From Phosphoribacter sp037046615 (lineage in GTDB: Bacteria; Actinomycetota; Actinomycetes; Actinomycetales; Dermatophilaceae), in the NCBI GenBank assembly GCA_037046615.1, contig JBAOHD010000015.1, forward strand, positions 62,001 through 126,000: a DNA stretch of 64,000 nucleotides, in the 5' to 3' direction. Under the pieces are notes generated by a model that ran no database searches, was not told where the DNA came from, and saw nothing but the letters and a program-made list of their open reading frames with translations. How positions within the stretch are numbered: the stretch's first letter is position 1; each line of letters starts with the position of its first letter. Shown here one piece after another: positions 26,646 to 35,883 of the stretch. A program made the translations under genes and the position numbers.

Positions 26646-26951
26646 CGAGATCCCCTCACTGTGAGCTTGCACCCCGCGAGATCGTGATCGGCGAGGTGAT
26701 CGGTGGGGAGCGAAAGCCTTGCCCGACAGGCAAACCCCGCTCCCGGAGGTGTCGACCCCCTGGCCGACGCCTCCACGGCAAAGGTAGGGAGCAACAAGGG
26801 GGCACTGCATGACGCCAGTTCGGGGGTCATAGGGAGGGTGGGCGCGGCTTTCACGGCCGTATGCCGCCCGGCACTTACGGCCGTATGCCGTCCGCCCCCG
26901 TGCGTCGCCGCGGGGGGCGCACACAGTCGCGGCAGAAGGCCCGCCCTCACG
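26646..26951. other. Leader and upstream region of the secreted pair, with a nested hairpin and paired octamers
   Basis: No gene is supported. On the minus strand a two-step hairpin precedes the first secreted gene by about 60-100 bases: outer arms at 26706-26712 and 26738-26744 (GGGAGCG / CGCTCCC) and inner arms TTGCC / GGCAA at 26719-26733. ACGGCCGTATGCCG occurs twice, at 26853 and 26877, with 24-base spacing. Confidence 0.45.
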
Positions 26952-27644
26952 TCACGGGGCCTCGAGGTATCCGTCCTCCACGGCCCGACGGTAGAGGTCG
27001 GTCTTGGTGTGGGCAGGGCGTCCGACGGCGGCATACTTCGCCCGGCACCGATTGAGGTATTGCTTGACGGTCTCCTGGGACAGGCCCATCCGCGCGGCGA
27101 CAGACTTGAGAGGCAGACCCGCGGCATACAGGGTGATGGCCTCGGTCTCCCGCGGGGCGAGCTCGGGGCCGATCCCGGCGCGGATGGCCTCGGCCCATTC
27201 GGCACTAAACCACACCCCGCCGTCGACCACCCGCCGCACGGCCCGCGCCAAGGTGGCCATCGATTCGTGCTTGCCGACCACCCCAGACGCGCCGGCGTGA
27301 AGGGCCCGCGCCACGAGAGGTTGCCGACGTTCTTGGGTGTAGAGCAGGACGGGAAACCCATGCTCGACAAGCTGCTGCACGTTGACACCCGGGTCGCTGT
27401 CGTCAGCGAGTCGAAGGTCGAGCAGGACGATGTCCATGGGGGCACCGAAGTCGAGCAGCGCAGCGACCGTCTCAGCGACCGCGCAGACGAAGGTATGCGG
27501 CGGTTGGCTCAAGCCGGCCAGGAGGCCACTGAGGATCGCAGGGTGGTCGTCGACCGCACCCACGCGCACGGGGCCTGAGGGGGATTCGGCGCTGGCGGCC
27601 GCAGGCGAGGGGGAGACCCCCATGTGGGGGTCAGGGACGATCAC
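26952..27644 (-). CDS. LuxR/NarL-family response regulator
   Basis: A receiver domain (VRVGAVDDHPAILSGLLAG, phosphoacceptor region MDIVLLDLRLAD) is followed by a C-terminal LuxR helix-turn-helix (LAPRETEAITLYAAGLPLKSVAARMGLSQETVKQYLNRCRAKY). GTG 27644 lies five bases after the histidine kinase stop, so it is the kinase's partner. An ATG at 27621 is an alternative start. Targets are unknown. Confidence 0.88.
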   Translation of the reverse strand: MIVPDPHMGVSPSPAAASAESPSGPVRVGAVDDHPAILSGLLAGLSQPPHTFVCAVAETVAALLDFGAPMDIVLLDLRLADDSDPGVNVQQLVEHGFPVLLYTQERRQPLVARALHAGASGVVGKHESMATLARAVRRVVDGGVWFSAEWAEAIRAGIGPELAPRETEAITLYAAGLPLKSVAARMGLSQETVKQYLNRCRAKYAAVGRPAHTKTDLYRRAVEDGYLEAP

Positions 27645-27649
27645 GGGCG

Positions 27650-30193
27650 TCAGCCTAGCGATGTGGCGAATGCCACGAAGAGGCTGTCGTCATCGAGCGT
27701 CCAGTCGAAGCTGTCGATTCCCGCCTCCGGCGCAGGTCCGCCAGCGCGATCCCTCCCGGCCGAATCCCCGCTCGCGACTCCTCCGCCTTTCGGGCCGGAA
27801 AGCGTGCCGAGGTCGGCCGCGAGGTCGGCCGCGAGGTCAGCCGCGAGGTCGGCCGCGAGGTCGGCTGCCAGAGAGGCTGCCAGGTCAGGATCGGATAGGG
27901 AGGGCGTTACCAGCACGATCGACCCGGCGCGTTCGTCGCTGGTCGCGCGCCAGTGCGCGCGCACGGTGCTGTCGCGGACGGCATACGCGAGCACCGTGCG
28001 GAGCACGGCCTGGAAGTGCCCTGGCGGCGGCTGGCCCGCCGCCACCGTCGCCGTGACCTCGATGTCGGCGTCGCGCGCTCGGGCGGCGGCGAGGGCGACG
28101 CGCACGTCCGGGTCCATGACCGGGTGTGCGACGAGTTCGTCTCGGACGGCCGCCTCGACGCGACGGCACTGAGCGCGTTCGTCGGGCGACAGGTCGCGCG
28201 CAGACGCGAGTCGGTGGAGCAGGGCTCGCACGGCGGGATCGAGGTCGGCCACGAGCAGGGCGAACTCCTTCTGCCGCACCCGTCCGAGGCGCGGGACGAA
28301 CTGGAGTTGCGACACGCGCGCCCCGGCAGCGTTGATGGTCGCGGTCGCTGCCTGCATGGCTCGGCGTGAGGTGAGCCCCAAGAGAGCGCACGCCAGGAGT
28401 TGCGGCACCGTCTCCCGGATGGCGGCCCACGGCAGCGCCCAGCCCGCGGCGGCGGCCGCCACGAGGATCGCTGCGGGCATGCCGAGTGTCGCCGCGAGGG
28501 CCCACCGCGCGCCGACACGGATGCCGAGCATGACCAGGAGCGTGTCTTGGACCCCGATGAACCACCATGCCCACCCCGTGATCTGGGGGTCGACAAGATT
28601 GGCGAAGCCGAGCAGAGCCAGGCCGATGCTCGCGAACGTCCACAGTGGCGCCAAGCGCGGGAAGTCGGTCATCCAGACCGCCTCCACCACGAGAGCGAGG
28701 CTCAGCGCAGCTATCACGAAGGTCAGCGGCACGGACCGCACCTGATCGAGATGGCAGGCCCCCACCGCGGGAAAGCTCGCTGCCAGCACGACGAGGAGCC
28801 ACCGGAAAGGTCGACGCAGTTCGACCTCCTTCCAGCGGGCAAGATCATCCGCCTCGGTGTATGCCGTGGCGCCTGCCGTGGTGGCGCCTGCCGTGGTGGC
28901 GCCTGCCGTGGCGGCGCCCAGGGTCGTCGAGGTGCTCGTGTGCGGCACGGTAAGGGTGACCACGGTGCCCCGCCCAGGAGCGGACTCGACGTCGGCGCGA
29001 CCCCCGACCGCGGCCATCGGGGCCTTGAGCCCGACCTTCAGGCCGGTATGCCGCCCCGGCACGCGGTGGGTGCGGAAACCCCTGCCGTGGTCGGTCAGGG
29101 TGACTGCCGTCCCCGCCCCCGTCGATCGCACGGTGCACCACAGCTCGGAACGGCCGGAGTGGCGGGCGACGTTGACAACAGCTTCGGTGGCGGCGACCGC
29201 GAGAGCCGCGCCGACTTCCCCCCGAGGAGGAATGCCGTCGACCACCAAGTGGAGGGTGAGCCCGAGGGCTTGCGCCCGGTCCGAGATGGCAGTGACGACG
29301 TCATCACCCACGGGAGGCGATGCGGCAGCCCGGGCGCTGTCGCTGAGGGCGGAGAGGCCAGCCTGGGCCAGGGCCTGGCCCGCGTGCTCCGTCGACCAGC
29401 TTCGGGCCAGTCCGGCCAGTCGGAGCGCGCCGACGACACTGTCGTGGATCAGGGCCGCCCAGCGGTCAAAGGTTGCCTCGCGAGCAGCCTCCTCCGCGAG
29501 CACATGGCGGGCCACCAGCTCTTGGGCGGCGGCACGCTCCACCGATGCCGCGAGGCGTCGTTGGAGCCAGATGAGGGCAGATCCGGCGAGGCCGACGAGG
29601 ATCAAGTTGAGCGCGACCAGGGTGGCATGGAGAGCACCGACCCGGTTCGCTTCCTCACGCGCAATCACCATCCCAGCCACGACGGAGAGCACCACGCCGG
29701 CTGCCGGACCCCAGGCCAGGCCAGTGGCCATCGCGCACATGACGAGGGTGTTGAAGTAGGAAACGGCCGGAGGTCCGGAAGCATCGGCTGGCGGCAGGAA
29801 GGGCAGGGCGAGGATTGCCGCTCCGGCGACGAGGGACACCATCCGGGCGCCTCCGAGCCCCTGCGTATCGATCAGGACGTCGCGGATGCACCAACTCGTG
29901 GCGACGACGAGCGAGACCAACAGGGCGACCGAGACTCCCGTTCGTGAGGCCTCAGGTGTCGCCCAGACGGTCCAGGCCGTCCCGGCTGTGCCGACGGTTG
30001 CAGCGACCGCGACGACGCGATACATCCAGCGATGGAGGTCCAGCGGCCACGGGCTGTCGAGGCTGACTCGGGTGTGGGCGATGTGGTCAGAGTGGCCCGG
30101 AGGCTGCGGTGGTGAGCTGATTATCACCGGTGTTGCAGGGGACCGGGGGTGGATGCTGGCCGATGTCAGCAGCGACTGCACCCACCGGACCAC
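27650..30193 (-). CDS. Large two-module membrane histidine kinase
   Basis: 847 codons. Module one has about five membrane helices, a DHp-like LIHDSVVGALRLAGLA, and an HATPase domain (EAVVNVARHS, LTDHGRGFR, GGRADVESAPGRGTVVTL). Module two has a second set of about five helices and a C-terminal domain that looks like a degenerate partner, with AVLRTVLAYAV near the end but no G-box. Two low-complexity stretches, GATTAGATTAGAT between modules and AADL repeated five times near the C-terminus, are encoded by 15- and 12-base tandem units. The annotated GTG start precedes the first helix by about 60 residues, so the real start may be downstream. Confidence 0.8.
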   Translation of the reverse strand: MVRWVQSLLTSASIHPRSPATPVIISSPPQPPGHSDHIAHTRVSLDSPWPLDLHRWMYRVVAVAATVGTAGTAWTVWATPEASRTGVSVALLVSLVVATSWCIRDVLIDTQGLGGARMVSLVAGAAILALPFLPPADASGPPAVSYFNTLVMCAMATGLAWGPAAGVVLSVVAGMVIAREEANRVGALHATLVALNLILVGLAGSALIWLQRRLAASVERAAAQELVARHVLAEEAAREATFDRWAALIHDSVVGALRLAGLARSWSTEHAGQALAQAGLSALSDSARAAASPPVGDDVVTAISDRAQALGLTLHLVVDGIPPRGEVGAALAVAATEAVVNVARHSGRSELWCTVRSTGAGTAVTLTDHGRGFRTHRVPGRHTGLKVGLKAPMAAVGGRADVESAPGRGTVVTLTVPHTSTSTTLGAATAGATTAGATTAGATAYTEADDLARWKEVELRRPFRWLLVVLAASFPAVGACHLDQVRSVPLTFVIAALSLALVVEAVWMTDFPRLAPLWTFASIGLALLGFANLVDPQITGWAWWFIGVQDTLLVMLGIRVGARWALAATLGMPAAILVAAAAAGWALPWAAIRETVPQLLACALLGLTSRRAMQAATATINAAGARVSQLQFVPRLGRVRQKEFALLVADLDPAVRALLHRLASARDLSPDERAQCRRVEAAVRDELVAHPVMDPDVRVALAAARARDADIEVTATVAAGQPPPGHFQAVLRTVLAYAVRDSTVRAHWRATSDERAGSIVLVTPSLSDPDLAASLAADLAADLAADLAADLAADLGTLSGPKGGGVASGDSAGRDRAGGPAPEAGIDSFDWTLDDDSLFVAFATSLG

Positions 30194-30288
30194 AGAGGCA
30201 CCCTAGGTGATCCTCACTGAGGAGGTGACGCGCCTCCCCCACCGCACGCTGGCTTCGCCCTCGAGTCCTCCCCGATCCCCCTTCACGC

Positions 30289-30720
30289 CTACTCGAGGAA
30301 GGCGCGCACCTCCACCCGCCGGTTGCACGCCCGGGATGCCTCGGCCGCCAGCGTTAGTGCAGCCGTTTCGTCGGGCACGTCGACAATCCAAAGTCCCGAC
30401 AGGTATGCCGTCCCGGGCCCCGGCGCTCCGCCCTGCGCCGCTCCGCCCTGCGCCGCTCCGGCCGCGCTCGCTCCGGCCGCCTCTGCGTCGGTCGCCGCCG
30501 CTCGGCTCGGCGCTGGTCCCGTCGCCAACGCACCGGGTGTGATCAGCGCTCGCCCATCGCGATTGTCGACCGTCGATGCCATGTCAGGCGCGGCCAGGCC
30601 ACCGGCAAAGACGCGGTGCCCTCCCGCGCGCATTTGATCGTTGAGTGCCCTGATGGCAGACATCTCCTCGGCACTGGCCGTCGCGGTGGCGTCGTCGATC
30701 ACGCCGAAGAGGAACTGCAT
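30289..30720 (-). CDS. YCII-related domain protein
   Basis: A 143-residue protein of the YCII/DGPF fold, a ferredoxin-like domain of uncertain enzymatic role. MQFLFGVIDDATA starts the domain, LNDQMRAGGHRVFAGGLA is the centre, and LSGLWIVDVPDETAALTLA and VEVRAFLE the end. A 30-residue Ala/Gly-rich insert (AAQGGAAQGG) interrupts the domain. GGAGG six bases before ATG 30720 fixes the start. Confidence 0.8.
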   Translation of the reverse strand: MQFLFGVIDDATATASAEEMSAIRALNDQMRAGGHRVFAGGLAAPDMASTVDNRDGRALITPGALATGPAPSRAAATDAEAAGASAAGAAQGGAAQGGAPGPGTAYLSGLWIVDVPDETAALTLAAEASRACNRRVEVRAFLE

Positions 30721-30809
30721 CCGGACCTCCAGCGGTGGCATGTCGGACCCATCACCAGTGCGCGCCATGGGTGGTCTCCACGGTAAACCTCATTGACGGC
30801 CCCTCACGA

Positions 30810-30891
30810 TCGCGATCATGACCGACACGATCGCGATCCTGACACTTGGGTGAGGTTGCAGCATGAGCCAAGTGTGAGTATCGCGATCGTG
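30810..30891. repeat. Intergenic TCGCGATC cluster with a CACTTGG...CCAAGTG hairpin (family A, copy 1)
   Basis: Three ATCGCGATC motifs surround an imperfect dyad, ACACTTGG at 30842-30849 and CCAAGTGT at 30868-30875, enclosing GTGAGGTTGCAGCATGA. The same core recurs at 35918, 44950 and 45033. Confidence 0.75.
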
Positions 30892-30982
30892 CACCACAGC
30901 CGTCCGGTATGCCGCCCCGCTCACCGCCAGGTCGCGCAAGCGAAGGCGCATCGTGCCGGTCGGCTCGGTAACACCGTGGGGT

Positions 30983-31381
30983 ATGGTCCCCACTGTGAAC
31001 CTAGAGAAGGTGGTTTTCGGCTTCTTTGTGCTGCTGGCTGCCACGTTGAACTTTGGGTTCTTTTACGGCGATATCCGCGACCCTGAGGTCCACAACGTCT
31101 TCGAGCTCTATCTCGCGGTCGTCGTCAACCTCGTCGCGACCATCCTCAAGTTCGGGGACCGCACGCAGATGGGCGCGATCTACCTCGCAACCAGTCTTGT
31201 CGCCACGCTGCAATTGGTGGCCGCAGCCGCCGTCTATATCTACACCACCGAGGTCTCGACTCTCGGTCTTGACGCGCACGCGATCTCCAGCGTGGTGTCC
31301 CTCTGCGGCGGGGCTCTCGTCGCCAACATCGTCTCCGTCGTGCTGCTCGTCGTCGAGACGTCGTCGTTCCGCCACCGCTGA
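30983..31381 (+). CDS. DUF6394 membrane protein
   Basis: A 132-residue protein with four hydrophobic helices: NLEKVVFGFFVLLAATLNFG, ELYLAVVVNLVATILKF, ATSLVATLQLVAAAAVY and LVANIVSVVLLVVE. DUF6394 genes are found next to TrkA-type potassium channels, as here: the channel gene starts 14 bases after this stop. Probably an accessory or assembly subunit. GTG 30995 is an alternative start. Confidence 0.78.
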   Translation: MVPTVNLEKVVFGFFVLLAATLNFGFFYGDIRDPEVHNVFELYLAVVVNLVATILKFGDRTQMGAIYLATSLVATLQLVAAAAVYIYTTEVSTLGLDAHAISSVVSLCGGALVANIVSVVLLVVETSSFRHR

Positions 31382-31394
31382 GGCGGGGTCGCTC

Positions 31395-33140
31395 GTGCCG
31401 ATCACCCCGTTCAGCGAGCGTCCGTGGAGTCGCTTCGGCCCCCGAGTCTCGCGTCGCCAGGTCGTCACGATCCCCGACGATTCTCCCGACACGGCCGTCC
31501 TGTTCATCCTCTTGCGGCGGCTGCGACAGCCCCTTCTCATCCTCGTCACGATCCTGACGATCGCGACCTTTGGGTTGTCGCAGATCGACGGTGTGGACTT
31601 CGACGGCAACCCGCGACGCCTGACAGTTTTCGAGTCGTTTTACTTCATGACCTACACGGCGGCGACAGTCGGCTACACCGAGCTCTTCCCCTACACCTCC
31701 GCCCAGCGCATGTGGGTGACGGGTGCCATCTATGCCGGCGTGTTGGGCTGGGCCTACGCGCTCGGCACGCTCTTTTCGGTCGTCGGCGACAAGAACTTCA
31801 AGGAGGCCGTCGGCCTTCAACGCTTCCGCCGATCCGTCAACCGGATGCATGAGCCGTTCTATATCGTGGCCGGCTTCGGCAACGCCGGCCGGCTCGTGAG
31901 CAAGGGCCTCAACAACCTCGGCCACCGGTTCTCCGTCATCGACACCCAAGCCGCACGCATCGACGTCCTCGTCGCCGACCAACTCGAACTCGACCCTCCC
32001 GGGTGGTTTGGCAACTTGCGCACGCCGAGCCTGCTCGGCTGGGCAGGGCTGGGACACAAGCACTGCGTCGGGGTCGTCGCCCTGACCGATGATGACGACA
32101 TCAACCTGGCCGTCCTCATGACCGCTCACCTCCTGCGGCCCGACCTGCCAGTAATTGCACGCTGCGGCACTCAAGACGGTGAAGAGCAGATGTATGCCTT
32201 CGGGGCGGAGGCCGTCATCAACCCCTACGAGCGCTTCGGTGGCTACCTCGTGCTCGCCCTCCAGCGTCCGATCACCTACCAACTAGCGAGTTGGCTCCTC
32301 GCGGCCAACGGCTCCGAGATGCCGCCCCGCCGCGAGGGTCTCGCCGATGGGAGATGGGTCATCGCCGGCGTCGGAGAGTTTGCCCAGGAACTCACCGAAG
32401 ACCTCACGCGGGCTGGTCTCGAGGTCGTGGTTGTCGACCCCGCCGACGGTCCGCCCGACGTGAGCGACGCCGTCGGCCTCATCGCGGCGACCCCGAGCGA
32501 CACGCGCAATCTGTCACTGGCCTCCCGGGCGCGGTTGGCCAACCCCGACCTCTATGTCGTGGTGCGGCAACAGACTCACACCAACGCCCCCCTCGTGGAG
32601 GCGCTCGATTTCGACTCGGTCTTCAGCCCGACGGACCTGGTCGCCCAGGAGGTGCTCGCTCGGCTCTCGACGCCGCATCTGTGGCGTTTCATGACCGCGG
32701 TGGCCGAGCAGGATGACGCCTGGTCGCAACCGTTGCTGGCCCGCCTCGAAGCCACGTGCGGCTCGCGATCGCCACGGCTGCGGCGGGTCGAGGTCGACGT
32801 GGTCCACGCACCCGCGGTCGCGCGGTGGCTCGAGTCAGGCCGCCCCTTCACGGTGGGCGAACTCGTGTCGGGGTCGAGTGGACCCAACACTCCAACGGCA
32901 GCCGTGACTCTCATGATGGCTCGCGGCGGCAAGGACCTCCTCACGCCACCCGACGATCTCCCACTCCAGCTCGGCGATGTCCTCCTGATTGCGGGCCGGT
33001 CGGTGGCCTTCGACGACCTCGACGAGTTGCTTCGCCAAGATGCCACCGTCGAGTTCGTCGCCACCGGCGAATACCCCGACGCCACCCTCGTGTGGCGTGC
33101 CTTCCGCCGCTGGCGCGAGCGCCGCAGAGCCGCGGGCTGA
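31395..33140 (+). CDS. Potassium channel with tandem RCK (TrkA-N/TrkA-C) domains
   Basis: 581 residues. After an 80-residue N-terminal segment come a transmembrane helix (LILVTILTIATFGLSQI), a pore region with the filter sequence TYTAATVGYTE near residue 92 and a second helix. Then there are two RCK modules, the first with IVAGFGNAGRLVSKGLNNLGH and the second with WVIAGVGEFAQELTEDLTR. The filter is TVGYTE rather than the usual TVGYGD. GTG 31395 is the start closest to the DUF6394 stop. The window has no Trk or Ktr partner. Confidence 0.85.
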   Translation: MPITPFSERPWSRFGPRVSRRQVVTIPDDSPDTAVLFILLRRLRQPLLILVTILTIATFGLSQIDGVDFDGNPRRLTVFESFYFMTYTAATVGYTELFPYTSAQRMWVTGAIYAGVLGWAYALGTLFSVVGDKNFKEAVGLQRFRRSVNRMHEPFYIVAGFGNAGRLVSKGLNNLGHRFSVIDTQAARIDVLVADQLELDPPGWFGNLRTPSLLGWAGLGHKHCVGVVALTDDDDINLAVLMTAHLLRPDLPVIARCGTQDGEEQMYAFGAEAVINPYERFGGYLVLALQRPITYQLASWLLAANGSEMPPRREGLADGRWVIAGVGEFAQELTEDLTRAGLEVVVVDPADGPPDVSDAVGLIAATPSDTRNLSLASRARLANPDLYVVVRQQTHTNAPLVEALDFDSVFSPTDLVAQEVLARLSTPHLWRFMTAVAEQDDAWSQPLLARLEATCGSRSPRLRRVEVDVVHAPAVARWLESGRPFTVGELVSGSSGPNTPTAAVTLMMARGGKDLLTPPDDLPLQLGDVLLIAGRSVAFDDLDELLRQDATVEFVATGEYPDATLVWRAFRRWRERRRAAG

Positions 33141-33244
33141 TTGCGGGCTTTCGCCGCAGAGTCGCGGGCTGATCGCGGGCTCCGCTTGGCGCGCGTCAGG
33201 GCACGACGAGGCCCGACTCGCACGGCATACCGACTCCAGCGACC

Positions 33245-33738
33245 TCAGCCCGGCGTCGAGGCGACCTTGCGGCGGATGTAGACCTGCTTGCGGGTCCGCG
33301 CGACAACAGCCCCGCCCGCGTCGACGATGTCGCACTCAAACCAGTGCAGCACGCGCTCGCCGCCGGCCGCTCGCGCCCGCAGATCCTCGATCACCGCAGG
33401 CTCCAGCACGAGCTCAGCCCGCACCGCGGTCTTGCCCGGCGTGACGAATTCGATCTCGCCTGCCTTGTCCACACGACGTGGTCGGTGCCGAGGTTGTGGA
33501 TCAGCATGATGACCCAGAACGGGTCGACCATCGAAAACAGCGACCCCCCGAACTGCGTCCCAAAATAGTTCGTCGTCAAGGGCGTCTTGGCCAGCCGCAC
33601 CCGCACGCGCCGCCAGTCGGGGTCGATCGTCTCGATCCGCACTCCCGCACAGAGATACGGCGGCCAGAGATTCATCCCGCGCCGCAGCCAGGTGGGAGTG
33701 GTGAGGGCCGCTTTGATGCCGCCGATCCGCTGGGTCAC
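33245..33738 (-). pseudogene. DUF4442 hotdog-fold protein with one -1 frameshift
   Basis: The hotdog (PaaI-like thioesterase) fold is recognisable in two frames. VTQRIGGIKAALTTPTW... to GTDHVVW runs in one, KAGEIEFVTPGKTAV... to YIRRKVAST in the other. Restoring one missing G at about 33467-33471 makes WDKAGEIEF and an intact 164-residue frame. AAAGGAC lies before GTG 33738. No substrate can be suggested. Confidence 0.75.
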
Positions 33739-33854
33739 CGCAGTCCTTTCGTGGAGTCCGCCCACAGGGTATGCCGCCCACCGGGCCAGCCGCTCACGAT
33801 CACAGGGGGTGGTGCGCCCTAGGAGGGGGAGGCGGTGCGCGGCATACTGCGCAC

Positions 33855-34187
33855 ATGGCCTACGACGAAGGCGTCGCCCGCCGTCTGCGGGAGGTGTTTG
33901 GCGACGACCCGGCCGTGGTGGAGAAGGCGATGTTCGGTGGGCTCGCATTCCTCGTCGGGGGGCACATGGCGGTCGCCGCGAGCAGCCAAGGCGGCCTTCT
34001 CCTGCGCGTCGACCCGGCGCAAACGCCCACGCTGACAGCCGTGCCGGGGGTGGCACGGTTTGCCATGGGCGGCCGAGCCATGGACGGGTGGCTCCACGTG
34101 CCGCTCGACGTCGTCGCCAGCGACGAGGCGCTGCGGGAGTGGGTGTCCCACGGCGTGACCTACGCCCGCGCGCTCCCGCCGAAGTAG
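33855..34187 (+). CDS. TfoX/Sxy N-terminal domain protein
   Basis: A 110-residue protein with the TfoX_N pattern: VEKAMFGGLAFLVGGHMAVAA, LLLRVDPAQ, and MGGRAMDGWLHVP near the end. The family is named after the Sxy competence regulator, but single-domain copies are widespread in actinobacteria and their role is unknown. ATG 33855 lies just downstream of a CGGCATAC octamer. Confidence 0.85.
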   Translation: MAYDEGVARRLREVFGDDPAVVEKAMFGGLAFLVGGHMAVAASSQGGLLLRVDPAQTPTLTAVPGVARFAMGGRAMDGWLHVPLDVVASDEALREWVSHGVTYARALPPK

Positions 34188-34305
34188 GCCCCCGGGCCTG
34201 CTCTGGACGCCGATCTCGACGTTCGCGACGAGGGCGCTGGCTGGACACACGGCATACCGGGAAGGATGCGGCTGTTGTCACCGGACGGCGGCGGCCAGCA
34301 CCCGG

Positions 34306-34366
34306 CACCGCCGGACAGCCAGACAGCCCGCCAGACAGCCCGCCAGCCAGACAGCCAGATACCTTC
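34306..34366. repeat. Tandem CAGACAGCCCGC-type repeat
   Basis: Units CAGACAGCCAGA and CAGACAGCCCGC are repeated about five times just before the CoxG-like gene. They probably span its untranslated leader. Confidence 0.55.
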
Positions 34367-34384
34367 GACCTGAGATGAGCACCC

Positions 34385-34843
34385 GTGAAGCTGCACCACT
34401 CCGAGACCGTCACCACCCCGCGCGAGCAGGTCTGGGAGGCGTTCATGGACCTCACGCGAGTGGGGGATTGCTTTCCCGGCGCGGCCGTGACCGAGGTCGA
34501 CGGGGACGATTTCGTCGGCAACATCCGCGCGAAGATCGGCTTCTTCGGGCTCACCTTCAATGGCACGGGGACGATGACCGTCGCCGACCGCAGCGGCGAC
34601 GTCTGGCACGCGCGGATCGAGTCGACCGGCAGCGAGAGCCACGGCTTGGGCAAGGCCGACATCGCCATCGACTTGCACCTGTCCGAGGTCCCCGGTGACG
34701 GCCCGCGGTCGGCGACGGGCAGCCGCATGGACCTCGAGACCGAACTCACCGTCCACGGCCTGCCGACGCGCCTGGGCAATGGCCTCGCTCAACGGATTTC
34801 CGGCCCCTTGGTCGGTAAGTTCTTGCGGTGTATGGCCAGCTGA
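34385..34843 (+). CDS. CoxG/SRPBCC family protein
   Basis: A 152-residue protein. VTTPREQVWEAFMDLTRVG, CFPGAAVTEVDGDDFVGNIRAK and LGKADIAIDLHL match carbon-monoxide-dehydrogenase subunit G-like proteins of the SRPBCC fold. No CO dehydrogenase subunits are adjacent, so the true ligand is unknown. The gene ends 66 bases before an alpha/beta hydrolase gene on the same strand. Confidence 0.8.
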   Translation: MKLHHSETVTTPREQVWEAFMDLTRVGDCFPGAAVTEVDGDDFVGNIRAKIGFFGLTFNGTGTMTVADRSGDVWHARIESTGSESHGLGKADIAIDLHLSEVPGDGPRSATGSRMDLETELTVHGLPTRLGNGLAQRISGPLVGKFLRCMAS

Positions 34844-34909
34844 GGAGCGTGCACGGCTGGCCATCCGCCTCCCGACCCCGCCCAGCCCCACGTGACCAAG
34901 GGACCTGCC

Positions 34910-35875
34910 ATGGCCGAGCTCGACCCGATCCTCGCGGCATACCTCGCCGATCTCGCCGAGCGCAACGTGCCCAAGGTCTGGGAGGTGACCCCGCAGCAGG
35001 CGCGCGACATGTTCCGCATCCGCACCCGCCTCATGCGCGAGCGGGAAGCGCCGCCCGAGCTGCCCGAGGTGCGCGACCTGACGATCCCCACGCCCGCCGG
35101 TGACCTGCAGGCGCGGCTCTACCGGCCCGTCGCCGACACGCCGCTGCCCACGGTCCTCTACGCGCACGGCGGCGGCTGGGTCATCTGTGACCTCGAGACG
35201 CATGACGCGGTATGCCGCCACCTCGCCATCGATGCCCAGGCCCTCGTCGTGTCGATCGACTATCGCCTCGGCCCCGAACACCCCTTCCCGGCCGCGGTCG
35301 AGGATGCGCTCGCTGCCGCCCGCTGGGTGCAGTCGCACCTGGCTGAGCTCGGCGGCACGGACGTGTGGGGGATGGCTGGAGACAGCGCCGGTGGCGGACT
35401 GACCGCGGTGGTCAGTCACGAATTGCGTCCTCCTGCAGAGGATTCCCGCGTGCCGTCGATGGCGGCGCAGTTGCTCATCTACCCGGCGACCGACCCGGCC
35501 GGCGACTACGAGTCGCGGACCCGGCTCGGGCAGGGGTATGGCCTGGAGACCGGTTCGATCGACTTCTTCCTCACGCTGTATGCCGGGTCGAGCGACCCCG
35601 ACGACCTCACCGACCCGTGGTTGTCGCCGATCCGCTACCCCAGCCATGTCGGGTTGCCGCCGGCGATCGTCGTCACCGCCGGATTCGATCCGCTCATCGA
35701 CGAGGGCGTCGCCTATGCCGAGGCGCTGCGGGCCTCTGGAGTGAAGGTTGAGTGGCAGAACGCTGAGACGCTCTTCCACGGCTTCGTCGACCTCGGGCCG
35801 ATGGTGCCGGCTGCAGGGGAGGCGTTGCATCGGATGGGCGTCGCCTTCGGGCAACTCCTGCGCGAGGGAGGTTGA
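34910..35875 (+). CDS. Alpha/beta hydrolase, hormone-sensitive lipase (HSL) family
   Basis: A 321-residue esterase. The oxyanion motif YAHGGGWVICDLETHD near residue 82, the nucleophile elbow GMAGDSAGGGL near 155, VVTAGFDPLIDEG with the acid near 260, and FHGFVDLG with the catalytic His near 290 are all present. It has no signal peptide. The start at 34910 fits the family; six extra in-frame codons lie upstream. Confidence 0.9.
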   Translation: MAELDPILAAYLADLAERNVPKVWEVTPQQARDMFRIRTRLMREREAPPELPEVRDLTIPTPAGDLQARLYRPVADTPLPTVLYAHGGGWVICDLETHDAVCRHLAIDAQALVVSIDYRLGPEHPFPAAVEDALAAARWVQSHLAELGGTDVWGMAGDSAGGGLTAVVSHELRPPAEDSRVPSMAAQLLIYPATDPAGDYESRTRLGQGYGLETGSIDFFLTLYAGSSDPDDLTDPWLSPIRYPSHVGLPPAIVVTAGFDPLIDEGVAYAEALRASGVKVEWQNAETLFHGFVDLGPMVPAAGEALHRMGVAFGQLLREGG

Positions 35876-35883
35876 GCCCCGCA

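Noticed and set aside
26646..26951. c-di-AMP (ydaO) riboswitch before the secreted pair
   Set aside because: A nested hairpin is present, but the conserved riboswitch core sequences could not be matched.
28400..29947. 515-codon plus-strand open frame opposite the histidine kinase
   Set aside because: It is antisense to a recognisable kinase and its residues are biased to Arg/Gly/Ala, as expected from shadow frames in high-GC DNA.
33855..34187. TfoX-domain gene taken as proof of DNA uptake linked to the octamer
   Set aside because: The domain is widespread without competence. It was not used as support for the uptake idea.
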